A DNA stretch of 64,000 nucleotides from Pseudomonadota bacterium (lineage in GTDB: Bacteria > Pseudomonadota > Alphaproteobacteria > Rhizobiales > Rhizobiaceae). Shown here in pieces: positions 25,464-32,569 of this stretch. The position numbers and the translations under genes are program-made. Position 1 is the first letter of the stretch; each line of letters starts with the position of its first letter. The DNA is taken from NCBI GenBank assembly GCA_023399465.1, contig JAEWPB010000042.1, positions 1 through 64,000 on the forward strand, given 5' to 3'. The notes beneath the pieces are model-generated. The model saw nothing but the letters and a program-made list of their open reading frames with translations. It ran no database searches and had not been told where the DNA came from.

Positions 25464-25500
25464 AGGCCAGGCGGTTATCCGTCTGGCCTCGATCGTTTTT
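25464..25500 (+). terminator. Terminator/attenuator after the second binding-protein gene
   Basis: An 11-bp stem with one G-U pair (25464-25474 with 25479-25489) is followed by GATCGTTTTT. It lies between the binding protein and the downstream oxidoreductase, so partial read-through would give more binding protein than enzyme. Confidence 0.75.
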
Positions 25501-25520
25501 CATAAAAGGGCAGGCTGGAT

Positions 25521-26882
25521 ATGCGTCGTTTCAGGATCGCCCTGCAGGGCAGCCGTTTACGGAAAGTACCGGTTTCGCTGGCCGAACCGGTTGTCGAGAC
25601 TTCTCCCTGGCAGGACAAGGTGGATGTCGCCATCGTCGGTGGTGGCATTTTTGGCGCTTCTGTTGCGCTTTTTCTCGCAAGGGGCGGGGCCAAGGTCGCC
25701 CTTTTCGAGAAGGGCGTCGTTGCGGGGGAGGCCTCCGGCCGTGCCGTCGGGTTCGTTGAATCACTGCTGACCGATCCCAGAAAGCAGCCTGCCTTGAAGC
25801 ACAGCAAGGCGGTTTGGGCCGGGCTCTCCGATCTGATCGGAGAGGACACGAGCTTCGGCTCCGGAATGGCCGCGGTTTTTTCCAGCGCGGAGGAAATGGA
25901 ATTTGCCCGCGCCTGGCGTGCGCTTCCCGAGCTGGAGAATGATACCCGGCTGCTCGACGCGTCCGAGATGAGGGAGCTCATTCCCGAGATCGCCTCCGGG
26001 TTCGAGATCGTCGGCGGCGTCTATTCCCCCACTGACGGCTATGCGGATCCGCGAAGGGCAACGCCGGCAATTGCGCGCGGGGCCATGCGCGCGGGCGCGC
26101 TCATCCACCAGAACTGTGCGGTGCGCCGCGTGCTGGTGGAGAAGGGGCGCGTGACCGGCGTCGAGACAGAACGCGGTACCGTGAAGGCAGAACGGGTGGT
26201 ACTGGCGGGTGGGATCTGGAACCAGATCCTCTGCGCCCATCTCGGCATCTCCCTGCCGCAGCTCTACGGCTTCGCCACCGCTTCGGAGGTCCGGGCTGCC
26301 GGATTGCCGTCATCGCTGGCTGGCGTGATCAATGATTGCTGTTTCCGTCCAACGCCGTGGGGCTCGCATGTGGTCGGTCCGCATCTGAGCATAGCGCCGT
26401 TGACGCCATTTCACCTGCGTTACGGATGGCACTTCAGAAAAGCGCTTGCGGCTCTTGGCGGAGCTATCGACATTTCCGCGTCCCTCGAGCATTTCGCCTT
26501 CGTCCACAAGGCGTTACGATGGCGCGGTCACGGGAAAAGCCCGTTCGAGGCATGCCGCATACTAGAGCCCGAGTTCCGCAAGTATTCCGAATGGTTCGGG
26601 GTCGACCGGATCAAGCAGCCCTTCGGTCTCGAGAAGGTCGAACTTGTGCGTTCTTGGGCCGGAGCATTGGCATTGACGCCCGACAACATGCCGATATTGG
26701 GTGATGTCTACGCCGTGGCCGGGCTGAGCATCGGTACGGGGATGTATTACGGCTTCACCTTCTCGCCCGGCATGGCGGATTGCCTTGCCTCCGGGATCCT
26801 GGGCCAACCCTTGCCCTTCGATCGGGCGCCCTATGCGCTGAAGCGCTTTTCAAGCAACAGGGACTTCGATTTCGCGAGCTGA
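25521..26882 (+). CDS. FAD-dependent oxidoreductase, DAO family (amino acid/amine oxidase-like)
   Basis: A 453-aa flavoprotein of the DAO superfamily (D-amino-acid dehydrogenase, glycine oxidase, sarcosine oxidase relatives). The FAD-binding motif VAIVGGGIFGASVALFLARGG is at residues 36-56, with the acidic ribose-binding LFEK soon after. The C-terminal FAD contact is VAGLSIGTGMYYGFTFSPGMA near 410. There is no signal peptide, so it is cytoplasmic. It lies 73 bp downstream of the binding-protein gene behind a terminator hairpin. It probably oxidises a C-N bond of the imported compound; the exact substrate is unknown. Confidence 0.85.
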   Translation: MRRFRIALQGSRLRKVPVSLAEPVVETSPWQDKVDVAIVGGGIFGASVALFLARGGAKVALFEKGVVAGEASGRAVGFVESLLTDPRKQPALKHSKAVWAGLSDLIGEDTSFGSGMAAVFSSAEEMEFARAWRALPELENDTRLLDASEMRELIPEIASGFEIVGGVYSPTDGYADPRRATPAIARGAMRAGALIHQNCAVRRVLVEKGRVTGVETERGTVKAERVVLAGGIWNQILCAHLGISLPQLYGFATASEVRAAGLPSSLAGVINDCCFRPTPWGSHVVGPHLSIAPLTPFHLRYGWHFRKALAALGGAIDISASLEHFAFVHKALRWRGHGKSPFEACRILEPEFRKYSEWFGVDRIKQPFGLEKVELVRSWAGALALTPDNMPILGDVYAVAGLSIGTGMYYGFTFSPGMADCLASGILGQPLPFDRAPYALKRFSSNRDFDFAS

Positions 26883-27064
26883 GTGCGTTCCTCGGCTCGC
26901 TTCGCCCCTCCGGGCGGGTGCTCTATTCTCCGATAGATAGCAGGGTGCTGCCTCTGGCGGCGGCGGCAAAGCCCCGCAAGCGCGGCACCCTCGGCCCTCC
27001 CTCCGGGTGAGCAGGGGGAAGAGATAGGCCGGCTTCATGCTGCCCGCCTGCTCGCCGTGCGCGG

Positions 27065-27802
27065 TCAACGATCGCGAACGCCGTTCTCGCCCTGCGAAGT
27101 TGCTGCCGCAGATTCGATTTTCGTTCGCGCGGCAGTCAGCGCCGGAATGTGGTGCTCCACACCCTCCCCACGCTGGATCGGCACCAGAATCGCCAGTGAA
27201 TACTGAATATTGCCCTGCTCTTGAAGGGGGACGGCCGCACCAACGACGCCCGTCTGGAGTTCGTTTCGCGACAGTGCGAATCCACGCGCGCGAACCTCGG
27301 CCAGTTTTGCCTTTAGAGATTCGGGTTCAGGGCTTGCGACGACGAAGCGGCGCTGCACGGCATCGGACTGAAAGGCCAGGATCGCCCGACCGCTGGCGCC
27401 GAGCGCAAGCGAATGGCGGGAGCCTTCGCGATGCTGGACCCGCACTAGCTGGCTCTCGTTGACGGCCTGGTCGACCACCACGGCCATGTCGCCGTCCATC
27501 CGGTGAAGAACGACGCTTTCGCCCGTTTCGTCGGCCAATTCGCGCATTACGGGGCGCGCGGCTTCGAGAATCCCGCTCATCTGACCCAGGCCGGCGATCT
27601 GCGCCATGACCGGACCAAGGACAAAGACCTTGCCCTGCCGGGCCACATAACCGCGATTGTGGAGCGTCGCCAGGAGGCGATGGGCGACGGTGCGATTGAT
27701 CCCCGACGCCTGTGCCAATTCGGCCGTCGTTTTCGGTTCAGTGAACGCCACCAGTTCCAGCAACTGGAGCATCTGGTCTCCGGTCGAAGATATTTCCGCC
27801 AT
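27065..27802 (-). CDS. IclR-family transcriptional regulator
   Basis: A 245-aa IclR-type regulator with an N-terminal winged helix-turn-helix (ELAQASGINRTVAHRLLATLHNRGY, about 28-52) and a C-terminal effector domain (GSRHSLALGASGRAILAF near 130). It is divergent from the VOC protein gene. A 24-bp motif with an IclR-operator-like core occurs 17 bp before the VOC gene and 18 bp before the FAH gene. This makes the protein the probable local regulator of the 27-31 kb aromatic-type gene group. Confidence 0.88.
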   Translation of the reverse strand: MAEISSTGDQMLQLLELVAFTEPKTTAELAQASGINRTVAHRLLATLHNRGYVARQGKVFVLGPVMAQIAGLGQMSGILEAARPVMRELADETGESVVLHRMDGDMAVVVDQAVNESQLVRVQHREGSRHSLALGASGRAILAFQSDAVQRRFVVASPEPESLKAKLAEVRARGFALSRNELQTGVVGAAVPLQEQGNIQYSLAILVPIQRGEGVEHHIPALTAARTKIESAAATSQGENGVRDR

Positions 27803-27918
27803 GTCTCACCTCTCGCTTTCACTCAAATAAACGACTCGCGTTTCCGTCTGAAGCCCCATGAGGAGAGCCGGCCTCGAAATTAGCCATTGACGGACGCAAT
27901 AGTCCAAGATTACAAATA

Positions 27919-27942
27919 TCGAACAAAGAAATCCGATAAACG
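27919..27942 (+). promoter_or_regulatory. IclR-type operator motif, copy 1
   Basis: A 24-bp motif starting TCGAACAAA and ending ATCCGATAAACG, 17 bp before the VOC gene ATG. It is identical at 20 of 24 positions to the motif at 29055-29078. Confidence 0.65.
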
Positions 27943-27958
27943 AACATTAGGAGTAAAC

Positions 27959-28546
27959 ATGAAATCCCGTCCCGTCAAACTCGGCCATGTCGGCATCTCC
28001 GTTTCCGATCTCGATGCGGCAGTCGATTTCTACACCGAGAAGCTCGGCCTGCGCCTGACCGAGCGCTTCACCTACCCCAAGGAGAAGATCGGCCATGGCG
28101 TTGCCGTCAGCGCCGGCGCGTTCGTTCGCTGCGATGCCACCCACCACTGCATTTCGATTTTCCAGCTGACCGACCCGGATCTGTCGAAGTCCGAGAAGCT
28201 GCGCCTCGGCCTGCATCACCTGGCCTTCGAATTCGCTTCGCCGCAGGATCTGGTCGGCAAGTACAACGAGCTGAAGCAGCAGGGCGTGAAGATCGTGAAC
28301 TGCCGTATCGGTGGTCCGGGCAACCAGCCCCGCTTCTATGCCCACGACATGGACGGCAACCTGCTGGAATTCTACTGGGGCATCGATGAAATCGGTTGGG
28401 ACGGCCTGCCGCGCGTTTATCCGCCGATCCAGGAAATCGATCTCAACACTTTCGATTTCGAAGCCTTCGTCGCCGAGCGCGAAGCTGCCCGCGAGCGTCT
28501 GGCCGCCCAGGCCGGCAACATCGACGGCGTCAGCATTTCCAGCTGA
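27959..28546 (+). CDS. VOC-family protein (extradiol dioxygenase/glyoxalase fold)
   Basis: A 195-aa protein with a vicinal-oxygen-chelate domain at residues 5-145. Candidate metal ligands in the family positions are His10 (GHVGIS), His near 84 (LHHLAFEF) and Glu near 138 (NLLEFYWG). This is the 2-His-1-carboxylate set of type I extradiol dioxygenases. It is a single-domain form, shorter than classical two-domain enzymes, with an extra ~45-residue tail. GGAG precedes the ATG at 27959. With the FAH-family gene downstream, ring cleavage of a catechol is a reasonable guess, but isomerase or lyase functions are possible. Confidence 0.82.
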   Translation: MKSRPVKLGHVGISVSDLDAAVDFYTEKLGLRLTERFTYPKEKIGHGVAVSAGAFVRCDATHHCISIFQLTDPDLSKSEKLRLGLHHLAFEFASPQDLVGKYNELKQQGVKIVNCRIGGPGNQPRFYAHDMDGNLLEFYWGIDEIGWDGLPRVYPPIQEIDLNTFDFEAFVAEREAARERLAAQAGNIDGVSISS

Positions 28547-28557
28547 TTTTCTCGAAG

Positions 28558-28581
28558 GAGGGGCGGATCAGTCCGCCCCTC
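28558..28581. terminator. Bidirectional hairpin
   Basis: A perfect 10-bp stem (GAGGGGCGGA with TCCGCCCCTC) and a TCAG loop lie between the convergent VOC (+) and carboxymuconolactone decarboxylase-like (-) genes. Confidence 0.65.
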
Positions 28582-28589
28582 GATGCCAA

Positions 28590-28985
28590 TCACAGCAGGC
28601 CGCGTTCCTTGAAGACTTCGGTTGCCACACGGTTGGCATCCAGTGCGGCGGGGCCGCCGCAATAGAAGGCGATCTGCAGGATGGCTTCGCGGATCTCTTC
28701 CTTGGTAAGGCCGTTGTTCAGCGCGCCGGCGACATGGATGCGGAACTCATGCATCCGGCCCAGTGCGGCGATCATCCCGAGGTTGAGAAGCGAGCGCGAG
28801 CGCCGGTCCAGTCCTTCGCGGTTCCAGACGGCATTCCAGCAGAATTCCGTCGTCAGTTCCTGCAGGGGGAAGCCAAATTCTCCGGCGTTATCGAGCGAAC
28901 GCTGGACGTATTCGTCGCCGAGCACCTCGCGGCGGGTCGCAAGGCCGGCTTCAAAGGCAGCGGATCGGTTCGTGGTGTTAGCCAT
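28590..28985 (-). CDS. Carboxymuconolactone decarboxylase family protein
   Basis: A 131-aa all-helical protein of the CMD family. The region TTEFCWNAVWNREGLDRRSRSLLNLGMIAALGR followed by HVAGALNNGLTKEEIREAILQ (about 85-105) and the YCGGPAA motif match 4-carboxymuconolactone decarboxylase-like proteins. Start 28985 has GGAG upstream. It is divergent from the FAH gene and shares its operator region. True PcaC activity is not implied; many members act on other lactones or are of unknown function. Confidence 0.85.
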   Translation of the reverse strand: MANTTNRSAAFEAGLATRREVLGDEYVQRSLDNAGEFGFPLQELTTEFCWNAVWNREGLDRRSRSLLNLGMIAALGRMHEFRIHVAGALNNGLTKEEIREAILQIAFYCGGPAALDANRVATEVFKERGLL

Positions 28986-29054
28986 GAGGGCACTCCAAAA
29001 ATGAGGGTTGGCATTAATCAAATATCTTGATCAGCAATTCGGCTCGGCCTATAG

Positions 29055-29078
29055 TCGAACAAAATTATCCGATAATCG
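29055..29078 (+). promoter_or_regulatory. IclR-type operator motif, copy 2
   Basis: A 24-bp motif starting TCGAACAAA and ending ATCCGATAATCG, with a local palindrome ATTATC-C-GATAAT. It lies 18 bp before the FAH gene ATG, in the divergent region shared with the CMD-family gene. Confidence 0.7.
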
Positions 29079-29095
29079 TACATAATGGAGTTCCA

Positions 29096-29986
29096 ATGAG
29101 ATTTGCAACCTATAAATCGGGCGGTCTGTCCAGCTATGGTGTAGAGCTGGAAGGCAAGATTGTCGACGTTCCGGCGCTGTTCGCGATCCAGGGCCGGGCG
29201 AATGCCCCCCGCGACATGCTCGATCTGGTCGAGCGCGGCCCGTCCGCTCTCGACGAAGTATCCGCCGCGATCGTCGCCGCCAAGGGCGAGTACGGGGCAG
29301 CCTTGCGCGACCCGGCGGCCATTTCGCTTCTGCCTCCGATCGTGCGTCCGCCGAAGTTCTTCTGCATCGGTCGCAACTATGCCGAACACGCCAAGGAAGC
29401 GGGTTTCGAGATGAGCGCGATCCCGATCATGTTCAATCGCTATTCGGCGACCCTGATCGGTTCGGGCGAGAACGTGCTCTACCCCAAGGTTTCGGAGCAG
29501 CTTGACTGGGAAGGCGAACTGGCGGTCGTCATCGGCCGTTCGCACAAGGGCCAGATCGCCAAGGAAGATGCGATGGATTTCGTGTTCGGCTACACGATCT
29601 TCAACGACATCACCGTCCGTAACTACCAGTTCCGCACCACGCAGTATCTGGCAGGCAAGAACTTCCGCACATCCGGTCCGCTCGGTCCTGTGATCGTCAC
29701 GGCAGGCGAACTCACCAATCCTCATGGCGTGCAGATCGTGACGCGCGTGAACGGGACTGTCATGCAGGACGCCAATACCTCGACCATGCACTTCGACATC
29801 CCGCACATCATCAACCATCTCTCCGAGTTCATCGATCTCGAAGCAGGCGATGTCATCGCCATGGGAACGCCGGCGGGCGTCGGCTTCAAGCGCAAGCCCC
29901 CGATCTTCCTCAAGCCCGGCGACGTTGTCGAAGTCGAACTCGACGGCATCGGCACCCTGACCAACGCCGTCGTTGTCGACAACTGA
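29096..29986 (+). CDS. Fumarylacetoacetate hydrolase family protein
   Basis: A 296-aa protein with a C-terminal FAH catalytic domain (about 75-295). The domain begins FFCIGRNYAEHAKEAG. Metal ligands are expected in DWEGELAVVIG (acidic pair near 145) and the aspartate in FNDITVRNYQ (about 185). A GMGTPAGVG-like MGTPAGVG block is near 262. Such enzymes cleave C-C bonds in acylpyruvates or isomerise ring-cleavage products. Start 29096 has GGAG upstream. It is followed at 30035 by an ornithine cyclodeaminase-family gene in the same orientation. Confidence 0.9.
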   Translation: MRFATYKSGGLSSYGVELEGKIVDVPALFAIQGRANAPRDMLDLVERGPSALDEVSAAIVAAKGEYGAALRDPAAISLLPPIVRPPKFFCIGRNYAEHAKEAGFEMSAIPIMFNRYSATLIGSGENVLYPKVSEQLDWEGELAVVIGRSHKGQIAKEDAMDFVFGYTIFNDITVRNYQFRTTQYLAGKNFRTSGPLGPVIVTAGELTNPHGVQIVTRVNGTVMQDANTSTMHFDIPHIINHLSEFIDLEAGDVIAMGTPAGVGFKRKPPIFLKPGDVVEVELDGIGTLTNAVVVDN

Positions 29987-29998
29987 TCGCACCAAACG

Positions 29999-30023
29999 GG
30001 AGGGAAGCGCATCGCTTCCCTCC
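29999..30023 (+). terminator. Intercistronic hairpin
   Basis: A perfect 10-bp stem (GGAGGGAAGC at 29999-30008 with GCTTCCCTCC at 30014-30023) between the FAH and OCD genes, without a T-run. Attenuation or mRNA stabilisation is likely. Confidence 0.5.
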
Positions 30024-30034
30024 AAGAGATTCCC

Positions 30035-30976
30035 ATGGTTCATTTCCTCGATACGCAGGCCGTCAACGGCCTGATTGACCCTTCCGAGCTGATCGCGGCC
30101 CTCCGTGTCGGATATGCCGAAGGCGCACAGTTGGCACCGCGCCAGCACTATCCGGTCAGCGATAGCCCGCCTGCAGCCCTGCTCGTCATGGCCGCATGGG
30201 CGAACGGCCGCGCCCGGGTGGTCAAGATCATGTCGGCCAATCCCGGAAATGCGGCGCTCGGCCTGCCCACATCCGAGGAAATGCTAGGGATCTTCGACAG
30301 TGAAACGGGCGTGCTGCGCGCGGTCGTTGCCTCGTCGGCGCTCACGAACCTCAGGACTGCGGCGGCATCGGCGCTCGCGGCAGACTATCTTGCGCCGCCG
30401 GAGCCAGAGGTGCTGCTCGTCGTCGGTACCGGCGTTCTCGCGCCCTACATGGCAAAAGCGCATGCGGCCATCCGTCCCTACAAGAGCGTGATCGTCGCCG
30501 GACGTGATCCAGGCAGGGCCGAGCATCTCGCCGCTCAACTTTCCGAAAGCCTGCCCGACCTCAAGGTCGGTGCGACGACCGACATCGAAGCCGCAGCCCG
30601 CAGTGCCGACGTCATCACGGTCGCGACCCGCGCGGCAACCCCGGTCATCCATGGAGCGTGGCTGAAGGCTTACAGCCATCTTGATCTCGTGGGGGCCTAC
30701 ACGCCGGCAATGCGCGAAGCGGATAGCGAAGCGGTCTGCGGAGCGGAAGTCTGGGTTGGGGCCCTCGATGCCCTGGAAGGCCACCTGCCCGGCGACTTCA
30801 CCGTGCCGATCTCAGAAGGCAGCTTCGCATTGTCCGATATCCGGGGCGGTCTTGCCGATCTTATAGCAAGCGCACCGCAGTATCGGCCGAGACGCACGCT
30901 GTTCAAGTCCGTGGGCTACGCGCTCGAGGATCTGTACGCGGCCGATCTCCTGCTAAGGAAGCTTGACGCGAAGTGA
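30035..30976 (+). CDS. Ornithine cyclodeaminase/mu-crystallin family protein
   Basis: A 313-aa NAD(P)-binding protein of the OCD/mu-crystallin family. The Rossmann motif VVGTGVLAPYMAKAHA is near residue 130. The substrate-side residues KIMSANP (about 66) and the later TRAATPVIHGAWLK and DLVGAYTPAMREAD blocks (about 195-230) match the family. Members include ornithine cyclodeaminase, ketimine reductases, and alanine or lysine dehydrogenases. It is the last gene of the plus-strand 28-31 kb group, so a role in imine/amino-acid conversion of a breakdown product is plausible. Confidence 0.87.
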   Translation: MVHFLDTQAVNGLIDPSELIAALRVGYAEGAQLAPRQHYPVSDSPPAALLVMAAWANGRARVVKIMSANPGNAALGLPTSEEMLGIFDSETGVLRAVVASSALTNLRTAAASALAADYLAPPEPEVLLVVGTGVLAPYMAKAHAAIRPYKSVIVAGRDPGRAEHLAAQLSESLPDLKVGATTDIEAAARSADVITVATRAATPVIHGAWLKAYSHLDLVGAYTPAMREADSEAVCGAEVWVGALDALEGHLPGDFTVPISEGSFALSDIRGGLADLIASAPQYRPRRTLFKSVGYALEDLYAADLLLRKLDAK

Positions 30977-31004
30977 CATACCCCCCGATCGGCAGGTGAC
31001 GGGA

Positions 31005-32003
31005 TCAGCAGCCCCAGCGCAGCGCAGGGGTCAACACCGGCGCATCCCAGAATTTGCATCCGGTTTCGTCGAGCACTGACATCGTCAGCGACAACCCCGC
31101 CATATCGAGTGAGGTGACGTAGGTGCCGATGAGCGAACGCCTGACGGCGAACCCTTCCGCTTCCACGCGTTGTCGCAGTGCGCCATACATGAGATAGAGC
31201 TCGGAAGCGGGCGTGCTGCCGAAGCCGTTGACGAAAAGAAGGATCTCGCGCCCGCGTTCCGCGCCGAGATTGGCCGTGACATCGCGCAGAAGGAGATCCG
31301 CTATGGCGCCGGCGTTGGCTAGCGCCATGCGTTCCCGGCCGGGTTCGCCATGAATGCCGACCCCGACCTCCATTTCATCCGGCCCGAGTGCAAACGTCGC
31401 CGCGGTCCCGCCGGGGACGGTCGCCCCGTCGATCGCCACCCCCTTGCTGCGGGTGGCAGCCACCGTCTCCTCGCCGAGACGTCTCAGGGCCTCGATGGAC
31501 ATGCCGGTTTCAGCCGCTGCGCCGACGATCTTTTCCACGACCAGGGTGCCGGCGACGCCACGGCGACCGGAGCTTCGCGGTGCTTCGACACCGGCGATGT
31601 CGTCGTTGACGATGACCATTGCGACGCGGCGGCCGCTGGCCTCGGCCAATTCCGCGGCCATCTCGAAGTTCATGACGTCGCCGTCGTAATTCTTCACGAT
31701 GAGAAGGGTGCCGGCGCCGGTGTCGCAATTCTCGATCGCAGCCAGGATCTGGTCGGGCGTCGGCGAGGTGAAGACGTGCCCCGTACAGGCCGCATCGAGC
31801 ATGCCGTGGCCGACGAAACCCACGTGCATGGGTTCGTGCCCGGCGCCGCCGCCGGAAATGATGGCGACCTTGCCTTCCTTGAGATGCCGTCGGCGGACGA
31901 ACTTCCTGTCGGAACCGAACATGACCAGGCCGTCATACGCGCGCACGAAGCCGTCAAGGCTCTCGGCGACGAACGTGTCGGCCTCGTTCATGAATTTCTT
32001 CAT
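31005..32003 (-). CDS. dhaK: Dihydroxyacetone kinase subunit DhaK-like
   Basis: A 332-aa DhaK-domain protein. It binds dihydroxyacetone covalently through the His in GVGIHGEPG (about residue 215). ISGGGAGHEPMHVGFVG (about 48-64) is the nucleotide/substrate loop. Start 32003 is preceded by GGAGGAGG. It is the last gene of the minus operon and lacks an ATP-binding L-domain. It would therefore work with DhaL (34888) and the DhaM/HPr/EI relay, using PEP as phosphoryl donor. Erythrulose or another triose/tetrulose is a possible alternative substrate. Confidence 0.88.
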   Translation of the reverse strand: MKKFMNEADTFVAESLDGFVRAYDGLVMFGSDRKFVRRRHLKEGKVAIISGGGAGHEPMHVGFVGHGMLDAACTGHVFTSPTPDQILAAIENCDTGAGTLLIVKNYDGDVMNFEMAAELAEASGRRVAMVIVNDDIAGVEAPRSSGRRGVAGTLVVEKIVGAAAETGMSIEALRRLGEETVAATRSKGVAIDGATVPGGTAATFALGPDEMEVGVGIHGEPGRERMALANAGAIADLLLRDVTANLGAERGREILLFVNGFGSTPASELYLMYGALRQRVEAEGFAVRRSLIGTYVTSLDMAGLSLTMSVLDETGCKFWDAPVLTPALRWGC

Positions 32004-32169
32004 GCGCCTCCTCCCGGTCGCTCCCCCTGACCGCAGCGCGTCGAATATGACGCACAATGGCCGCTGTGGCACTTCAAAAGTAGCTGATCGTCTTGCCCTT
32101 TATCGATTCTGCCCGGAGGAACCGCGCGTCCTTGTCCCGGGTACCGTTCCGCGCCCGCAGCATTTCCGT

Positions 32170-32568
32170 TCAAAGAAGTGCGGAGAGCTTTGCGATGAAC
32201 TCCGACACCGCCTCGTCGAACTGCCTGTTCTTCCGTTCGTCGCCAAGGTCCGGCACCATCAGCGAGAGCGTCCGCAGTCCGTCCGAAGCGGCAGCCTCCG
32301 GCAGCTTGCCTGGATGGGCGCGCTCGTAGGCTTCGAGAAAGCGCTCCTGCTCTGCTGCGCTCATGTGGCAGACGCGGAAAATGGTCGGCAAATGGCGCGA
32401 GGGCAGGGGCGTCGGATAGGCCGGGCTGGTGATCTGGGTCACGAAGCTGCGATGCTTGCCCAGCGCCGCCGCCAGCCGTTGGCGCGTGCCGGACGGACGA
32501 CTGTCGATGATGCCCGCCAGTATCGTCTTGTAGGCGACCGTTGCCTCTTCGCTTGCCTCACGCGCCAT
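32170..32568 (-). CDS. Unknown 132-aa protein in the DHA-kinase operon
   Basis: I do not recognise a named family. The N-terminal half contains an alpha-helical, helix-turn-helix-like stretch (TRQRLAAALGKHRSFVTQI, about 38-56, then HLPTIFRVCHMSAAEQERFL). The C-terminal half is charged and helical. The start at 32568 follows the EI stop after one base, with AAGG upstream, so it is translationally coupled to ptsI. Position between EI and DhaK suggests a regulator or accessory of the phosphorelay. No function is assigned. Confidence 0.7.
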   Translation of the reverse strand: MAREASEEATVAYKTILAGIIDSRPSGTRQRLAAALGKHRSFVTQITSPAYPTPLPSRHLPTIFRVCHMSAAEQERFLEAYERAHPGKLPEAAASDGLRTLSLMVPDLGDERKNRQFDEAVSEFIAKLSALL

Positions 32569-32569
32569 T

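Noticed and set aside
26883..27064. GC-rich spacer after the DAO-type gene with short inverted repeats
   Set aside because: Repeats are short and imperfect. No operator or terminator with convincing stem and T-run could be defined.
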